Positions 57,465 through 64,000 of a stretch of DNA of 64,000 bases are shown piece by piece. How positions within the stretch are numbered: position 1 is the first letter of the stretch; every line of letters begins with the position of its first letter. The position numbers and the translations under genes were made by a program. Source of the DNA: Megascapheus bottae (taxonomy: Eukaryota > Chordata > Mammalia > Rodentia > Geomyidae). The notes beneath the pieces are model-generated. The model was not told the DNA's origin and ran no database searches. It saw only the letters and a list, made by a program, of their open reading frames with translations. The stretch is from NCBI GenBank assembly GCA_024803745.1, contig JANJXV010000024.1:9935427-9999426 (forward strand), in the 5' to 3' direction.

Positions 57465-60400
57465 CTACTGATTATGATAAATGAGGGAAACCATTGAGCC
57501 TAAGTTCCTTTGAGTCTGGCTTACTCCACTTAATATGATCTTTTTCAAGTCTTACCATTTCCTAACAAATGGGACGATGTCGTTTTTTCTGACAGCAGCA
57601 TAGAATTCCATTGTGTAAAAATACCACATCTTGTTGATCCATTCATCAACTGAGGGACATCTAGGTTGGTTCCATATCTTTGCTATGGTGAATAATGCTG
57701 CAATGAACATTGTGCTAGTGGATTTAGTATGCCCTAGTTTCTGGATGGTTGGGCAAATGCCAAGTAGTGGAATTGCTGGGTCATAAGGGAGCTCTATGTT
57801 TAGCCTTTTGAGGCACTGCCACACTGCTTTCCATAGTAGTTGAATGAGTATGCACTCCCACCAACAGTGTAGTAGTGATCCCTCCTGGCCGCATTCCCTC
57901 CAGCATCTGTTGGTATTAGTTTTCCTGATCCTGGCCATTCTAACTGGAGTGAGGTGTAATGTTAGAGTTGTTTTGATTTGCATTTCTTTTATGACCAGAG
58001 ATGTTGAGCATTACTTTATGTGTCTATAGGTCATTTTTGTTTCTTCTTCAGAGAAGACTCTCTTTAAGTCTTTGGCCCATCTTTTAATGGGATGGTTGTT
58101 ACTTTGGAGATTAGTTTTGGAGTGATTCAATTTTTTGATCTGTGGATATATTTTTGATATGAGGCCTTTGTCCCTTGTATGGTTAGTTAAGATCTTCTTC
58201 CTACTCTGTAGGCTTCCTAATTAATTTACTAGCTATGTCCTTTGCCATATAAAAGCTCTGCACTTTAATGCAGTCCCACTTATCCAGCCTTTCTCTGACT
58301 TCTTGTGATTCTTGGTCCTTATTAAGAAAGTTTCGACCTGTGCCAAGGAGGCCTAGTGTATCTCCTATTCCTTCTTGTAAAGTTTTCAGTGTGTCAGCTT
58401 TTACCTCCAGGTCTTTGATCCATTTGGAGTTAATTCTAGTGCAGGGTGACAAAGAAGGATCCAACTTTAGTTTTCAGCAGGTGCTTAACCAGTTCTGCCA
58501 GCACCACTTGTTGAAGAGGCTGTCTTTCTTCCATTCTATTTTTTTGGCTCCCGGGTCAAAGATTAGGTGGCCATAGGTCTATGGTTTAATATCTGGGTCC
58601 TCAGTTCTATTCCACTGGTCTTCAGGCCTGTTCTTGTGCCAGTAAAAAGCTGTTTTGATAATTATAGCTCTGTAATACAGTCTAAAGTTTGGTATTGAAA
58701 TTCCTCCTGCACTGTTCTTTCTGCTGAGAAGTGTTTTTGCTATACGGGGTCTTCTATTATTCCATATGAAATTTTGGATTGCCTCTTCTATTTCTTTCAA
58801 GAATGACATTGGGATATTGATGGGTATTCGTTGAATTTGTAGATAGCCCTTGGCAAGATCGTCATTTTCACGATGTTGATTCTTCCAATCCCGGAGCATG
58901 GGAGGTTTTTCCATTTCCTTAGTTCTGCTTTAATTTCCTTTTTCAGGGTTTTAAAGTTTTCAACAAAAAGGTCCTTTACATTCTTAGTTAAGCTAATTCC
59001 TGGTACTTTATTTTCTTTTAGGCTATTGTGAACGGGGTTGCTTTCCTGATTGTTGCCTCATTCCTCTCACTGTTGGCATACAGGAAGACAGTTGATTTTT
59101 GAGGGTTAATTTTATCGCCTGCTACCCTTCCAAAGTTTTGAATCAGCTCAAGGAGCTTGGGAGTAGAGTCTATAGAATTCTTTAAATACAGAATCATGTC
59201 ATCTGCAAAGAGGGATAGTTTTGCTTCCTCTTTCCCTTTATGCTTGCTTCTTGCCATATTGCACTGGCTAGGAATTCTAATCCTATGTTAAAGAGGAGAG
59301 GAGAGAGTGGCCATCCTTGTATCATTCCTGATTTTAGAGGCAATGGCTTTAGCTTTTTGTCGTTAAGTATAATACTAGCTGTAGGTTTGTCATGCACAGC
59401 CTTAATTATATTGAGGAATGCTCCATGGATTCCTAGTTTCTCCAGAGCTTTTAACTTAAAGGGGTGTTGGATCTTGTCAAATGCCTTTTCCGCATCTATT
59501 GAGACAATCATGTGATTTTTGTCCTTGCTCCTTTTGATGTGTTGAATTATATTAATTGATTTGCGTATGTTGAACCAGCTTTGCCTCCCTGTGATGAATC
59601 CTGTTTGATCATAATGTATAATTTTTTTGATGAGTTGTTGTAGACGGTTGGCCAGTATTTTGTTGAGAAGTTTTGCATGGATGTTCATCAAAGAAATAGG
59701 TCTATAGTTCTCTTTCTTTGATGAATCTCTGTCTGGTTTAGGCATGAGGGTTATACTGGCTTCATAGAATGAGTTTGGTAAAGAACCTTCATTTTCAATT
59801 TCGTTGAAGAGCTTGAGGAGTATTGGTGTGAGCTCTGCTTTGAAGACCTTATGGAATTCTGCTGTGATTCCATCTGTCCCTGGGCTTTTCTTAGGTGGAA
59901 ATTCTCTTATTGCCATTTCTATTTCAGTGCTTGAAATAGGCCTGTTTAGTTGGGTTAGTTCTTCTTGGTTCAGTGTGGGTATGTTAATATTGGCTAGGAA
60001 TTCATCCATTTCTTCCAGATTCTCAAATTTGTTGGCATAAAGGTTTGAGAAGTATTCCCTCATGATACTCTGGATCTTGGTAATTTCTGTCGTGATATTA
60101 CCATTTTCGTCTGTGATTTTATGTATTTCGGTAGGCTCCCTTCTTTTTTTGGTAAGATTTGCTAAGGGTTTGTCAATTTTGTTAATTCTTTCAAAGAACC
60201 AACTCCTTGTTTTGTTGATTCTTTCTATAGTTTTTTTTGGATTCCAATTCATTTAATTCTGCTTTGATTTTAATAATTTGCTTCCTTCTACTGGGATTAG
60301 GATTGGTTTGCTGCTCTTTTTCCAGGAGCTTAAGGTGACACATTAACTTCTTGATTTGTGATTTTTTTCCAACTTGTTGTTGTAGGCACTCAGAGCTATA

Positions 60401-61295
60401 AATTTTCCTCTCAGTACTGCCTTTGCCGTTTCCCAAAGGAGCTGGTATTTTGTGTGCTCTTTATTGTTAAATTTCATAACCTGTTGGATTTCTGTTCTGA
60501 TCTCTTCGATGACCCATTAGTGATTCAACAATGAGTTGTTCAGTCTCCATGAGTTACAGAGTTTTCGTTGGTGGAGATGTGTGTTCAGTTCCAATTTGAT
60601 GCATTTGTGGTCTGAGAGCGTGCAGGGAATAATTTCAGTGTTTCTGAATCTGACCAGGTTTGTTTTATGGCCTAAGATGTGGTCTATTATGGAAAATGTT
60701 CCATGTGCTGCTGAAAAGAATGTATATTGTGTTGTTGCTGGGTGGAATAATCTGCAGATGTCTGTTAGATCTAGTTGGTCTATATAGTTGTTCAATTCTA
60801 AGGTTTCTCTGTTGAGTTTTTGCCTTGTTGATCTGTCCAAAGGTGAGAGCGGTGTGTTAAAGTCACCAACAATCACTGTGTTTCAACCTATGTATGGTTT
60901 CAGTGAAAGTAAAGTTTGCTTGATGAAGTTCAGAGCTCCGGGATTGGGTGTGCAGATATTTAGGATCTTATGTCTTCCTGGAGGAAAGATCCCTTTAATA
61001 GTATGTAGTAACCTTCTTTGTCTTTTCTTACTAATTTTGGTTTGAAGTCTATTTTATCTGATATGAGGATGGCAACTCCAGCCTGTTTATGGGGTCCGTT
61101 TGCTTGATAGAGTTTATTCCAACCTCTCAGTTTCAAAAAATGTTTGTTTTTTGGGGTAAGATGTGCCTCTTGAAGACAGCAGAACGATGGACCTTGCTTT
61201 TTGATCCAACTAGACAGACAATGCCGTTTAATTGGAGAGTTAAGTCCATTGATATTGAGAGTTAGGATTGAGAGATATTTATTAGTTCCTACCAT
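57465..61295 (-). pseudogene. LINE-1 ORF2 (endonuclease-reverse transcriptase), degenerate
   Basis: In life ORF2p nicks DNA and primes reverse transcription of its RNA at the nick. The remnant spans about 1,277 codons, the usual length. The N-terminal APE-type endonuclease is readable: 'LNINGLNSPIKR', 'CLQEAHL', 'VGDFNTPLSPLDRS', and the 'LSDHKCI' active-site box. The RT runs in one 352-codon open frame (60252-59194): 'NYRPISLMN', '[11 protein letters not shown]' and, in the next frame, '[10 protein letters not shown]', so both metal-binding Asp motifs survive. The usual 'RQGCPLSP' box reads 'IQGWPLSP'. The C-terminal Cys-rich segment '[18 protein letters not shown]' is intact. Breaks: frameshift near 60965, TGA 60883-60885, TAA 60517-60519, an indel at an A8 run (60231-60238), a frameshift near 59240, TAA 59018-59020, a shift near 58830 and TAA 57552-57554. 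Confidence 0.96.
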
Positions 61296-61343
61296 TTTTA
61301 AAAGCTTTCATTAGGGCCTGTGTCTTGAGAGTTCTTGTGGTAC

Positions 61344-62529
61344 TTAGGTGGTACGATGTTTAGTTGCCATTTCTTTCTCTGTATTGCATTTATTTTGGTT
61401 TTCCATGTGTAGAACATCTTTGAGAATTTTTTGTAATGTTGGTTTGGTTGCTACATAATGTTGCAGCTTTTCCCTGGAATGGAATGTTTTTTATTGTTCC
61501 CTCAGTTATGAATGAGAGCTTTGCTGGGTACAGTATTTTTGGTTGGTAGTTATTTGACTTAAGGGCATGACACATATGCTTCCAGTCACTTCTTGCTTGC
61601 ATGGTCTCTGCTGAGAAATCTGGGGTTATTTTGATTGGTTTGCCTTTATAGGTGATGATCCCTTCTCCTGGTTTCCTTTAGGATCCTTTCTTTGGTCTCT
61701 ATTGATCCAGTTCGGATTATAATGTGGCTGGGGGATGTTCTTTTCTGGTCAGGTCTGTTTGGGGTTCTAAAAGCTTCTTGTATCTGGATGGGCCTGCCCT
61801 TCTGGATATTTGGGAAATTCTCTGAGATGATTCCCTGAAGTATATTTCCAATACCATTGACCTCTTTCTCCAGGCCTCCTCAATACCAATTAGCCTTAAA
61901 TTAGGCTTCCTAATTGTATCTTGGACCTCCTGAAGCGCTCTCTCATTTTTCCTAGATTTGGATTGACTCATTTTTTGTTCTTTCTCTATAACAACTAAAT
62001 TATCTTCAGCCCTGGAAATTCTCTCTTCTGCATTGTCTAACCTGCTATCAAAGCTATCTACTTTATTCTTCATTTCCCTTGCTTCTAGTTGCTCATTTTT
62101 GATGCCTTGCATCTCTTCTTTTAGATCGTGTATGGATTTCTTTAGCTCCTAGATTTCCATTTGAGTGGTTAGCTCAGTAGCTTTATTCTCTTTGGACATT
62201 TGCTGGAGTTCAGTCACCTTTTTGTTTGTAGATTCTATGAATTCATCCATTTTTCTTTGAAAAACCTTTATTATGGTCTCCTTTATGGCTTCTCCTTTTT
62301 CACTGATCACCTTGTTTATGGTTTCCTCTTGTTTAGCTATGGCTTCCTCCCTTATCTCTTTCTTTATATTTTCACATTTTTCATTAATGATGTTTATCAA
62401 TTGCATTTGTATAGCACTTGGAAGACTCTCCTCTAGGTTTGCCAGTGACTGTTCCATAGTCTGTTTATATTGGGTGGGGGATGTTATTCCTTGATTTGAC
62501 ATCTTTGTTGAGTTTCTTGTTCTGCCCAT
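61344..62529 (-). pseudogene. LINE-1 ORF1 (RNA-binding chaperone), degenerate
   Basis: ORF1p coats LINE-1 RNA as a coiled-coil trimer. The start chosen is the ATG at 62527-62529 ('MGRTRNSTKMSNQG'). A Glu/Lys-rich, heptad-like region follows to about 61960 ('NKVDSFDSRLDNAEERIS'). The RRM-like core and C-terminal domain are recognisable in pieces: 'NLRLIGIEE', 'SHIIIRT' in another frame, 'ARSDWKHM', 'ILYPAKLSFITEGTIK'. Breaks: in-frame TAG at 62149-62151, frameshifts near 61870, 61660 and 61480. The natural stop is a TAA at 61344-61346, giving about 395 codons if unbroken, slightly longer than typical for the family. Confidence 0.94.
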
Positions 62530-64000
62530 TTTAAAAATGGGGGCAAGATTAATACTAAACACGATTATAATTTTTCAGATATAACCAACCTAGACCTCTT
62601 TAGCTGGCAGACACTAGATGTTCACAATTTTTGATTGGTATTATCACTCTTTCTTTTTGTGCACTTACAGACTAGTCTAATACAACCACTGATAACTGAT
62701 TTATGACCAAAACAATAAGCCTCTCAATCCAATCTCTATTTTATTTAAGTCCCTCTGGACCTAGAGTATAATTGAACACCTAGATACACAGTATTGCTCA
62801 ACAGCCATCAAGTGTAGATCCATGCATTATAAAGGTTGAAAGATGAACAGAGGACAAGAGATAGAAAAATAGTCTGAGAGAGAACAGGGGAGGTACAAGA
62901 GGAATAACGTAGGAGTGTAAGATTATTATAGTAATGAAGGAAAGGTATAGCGTAAGGATATCTGACCTAAGTTGATTAGCAGGTAACGCGTTTGAGTACA
63001 AAGTTTAGAAAGTATTAGATAAAACTTATGAAAGTAAGAAGGGTAATAAGAAGAATATATCGAGAAAAGAGGGAGGTAGATATAGGAAATTTCAATGATG
63101 AAAAATTTTAAAAAGAAAGAAAGAAAAAAAGCAAAGTAAGACAAAAACAACAGGCACAAAAAACAAAACAAAAAAAAGCCATGTAGAATGAAAAACAGAG
63201 AAACAAAAAGCAAAAACAAAAAAGCAAAAACAACAACAAAAAAAAAACAAAAAAAAGAAAAGAAAAAGAAAAAGATGGGGGGAGATTCCTCACTATTGTG
63301 AGCTCTTACTTAAGAAATACTTGGGTTGAGACCAGGAGATTAAAAAGCAGGTGACTGTATCAATATAGATATCGTTTTTATTCAGAATGCACCCAGGGCT
63401 ATCACTATTTTTCAAGGAACAACCACAGTGACAGAGGGATGAGGGAGAGAAAAGAGAAAAAAGTGTATGTAGGATGGTAATGAGAAAATAAGAACACCTA
63501 TAAATGTAAAGAAAAAAAGGGGTGGAATAAAACAAAATACCCCAAAACAAAGAAAAAGAACAAAAAAAATTAAGGAAAATAAAGGGGGTATTCTTCAGGA
63601 TTTTTTGGGGGGGGTGGTCACAGTGGGATAGGAAACTTGTGTTTCCACTAAATTCGGGATCCGAACACTTCAGAAAGTCTTTTTCTCTTGTGATTTGGCT
63701 ATGAGGTTTTTCGGATCCGATTGTTTGTTTGGGAAAAGGAAGCTGAAAGATTCATGGGTGGCTTTGTTTACCAGGTCTGTGGCAGCACAGGGTAATGGAC
63801 TTCAGCAGTGCTGGGGCCAGATTTCCGGCTAAGGGATCTCTGGGAAATCCTTTGCCAGTAAGAAAGATGGCGCTGTCAGCAACACCTCTCAGGCTCCAAT
63901 TGCTTTGGCCAGATCTTTGCCAACAGTCAAGATGGCACTGCTCTCAGCTGGAGGGGGTGGGACTCCCTCGCAATGCAGATCTGCCAGCAGAAGTGGAAAC
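62530..64000 (-). promoter_or_regulatory. LINE-1 5' UTR / internal promoter region, partial
   Basis: More than 1.4 kb upstream of ORF1 in two compositional zones. The ORF1-proximal kilobase (62560-63600) is AT-rich, with a block at 63108-63275 that is almost pure A with some C/G on the plus strand (T-rich in LINE-1 sense). The distal zone (63600-64000) is GC-richer. In it two similar units lie 65 bases apart: 'tttgcca' at 63851 and 63916, and 'gatggc' at 63866 and 63931. In LINE-1 sense each contains GCCATCTT, the core of a YY1 site. YY1 control is established for human LINE-1; its relevance here is inferred. Confidence 0.75.

Larger units (their letters stand above)
57060..64000 (-). mobile_element. 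Near full-length LINE-1, 5' end beyond the window
   Basis: From right to left: more than 1.4 kb of 5' UTR, ORF1 remnant (62529-61344), a spacer of about 48 bases, ORF2 remnant (61295-57465), a 3' UTR of about 400 bases with a G-rich tract in sense, and a 3' end at about 57060 beside AT-rich DNA. The order and lengths are those of a complete mammalian LINE-1. Both ORFs are broken, so it is immobile, although divergence from frame is modest and it is one of the younger LINE-1s here. No duplication can be tested because the 5' junction is outside. Confidence 0.96.

Noticed and set aside
57844..60787. Plus-strand frames across the large LINE-1 (e.g. 59240-59515, 60536-60787)
   Set aside because: They are antisense shadows of ORF2, which the minus strand explains fully.
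62926..63293. Leu/Phe-rich minus-strand frames in the LINE-1 5' UTR as a transmembrane ORF (an ORF0-like gene)
   Set aside because: They arise from the A-rich block on the plus strand. ORF0 of primates is antisense and near the 5' end; these are sense and low complexity.

Overview
The window is nuclear DNA from a rodent, most likely a geomyoid (kangaroo rat, pocket mouse or pocket gopher). The main evidence is a recurrent dimeric SINE whose left half resembles an ID/tRNA-Ala element and whose right half is a distinct module. This is the architecture described for IDL-Geo, a SINE reported as restricted to Geomyoidea. LINE-1 copies, B1/Alu-like SINE heads, long (CA)n and (TC)n microsatellites and an AT-rich background agree. 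Assignment below superfamily is not possible by eye.

I found no host protein-coding gene, no convincing exon and no RNA gene. The window looks like intergenic desert or a very large intron. Nearly every open reading frame over 60 codons is chance, microsatellite translation or retrotransposon sequence. The only recognisable coding sequence is LINE-1.

Layout. 1-21.7 kb: unique AT-rich DNA with scattered IDL-Geo and B1-headed SINEs, four microsatellites and three 3'-end fragments of LINE-1. 21.7-23.8 kb: an older interspersed repeat split by a 5'-inverted (twin-primed) LINE-1 with a perfect 15-bp target duplication. 24-31 kb: SINEs and old LINE-1 tails. 31.4-33.7 kb: a second 5'-inverted LINE-1, two SINEs, then a truncated LINE-1 carrying a nested SINE. 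34-51 kb: mostly unique AT-rich DNA with SINEs, old LINE-1 tails and two long polypyrimidine tracts. 54.3-55.3 kb: a pile-up of three SINEs and a LINE-1 tail, in which the same target sequence occurs four times and the last unit appears to be a SINE/LINE-1 chimera. 57.06-64.0 kb: a near full-length LINE-1 on the minus strand (3' UTR, ORF2, ORF1 and more than 1.4 kb of 5' UTR running off the window), disabled by several stops and frameshifts.

Functionally the window records LINE-1 activity. LINE-1 proteins mobilised LINE-1 RNA itself (full-length, truncated and twin-primed copies) and, in trans, the Pol III-type SINEs. Target duplications of 9-17 bp can be read for many insertions, allowing relative dating and nesting. 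I do not see a new biological system. The strongest leads are the reiterated insertion site with its chimeric element, the sharing of one right-hand SINE module by two unrelated heads, and the unusual 5' UTR of the large LINE-1.
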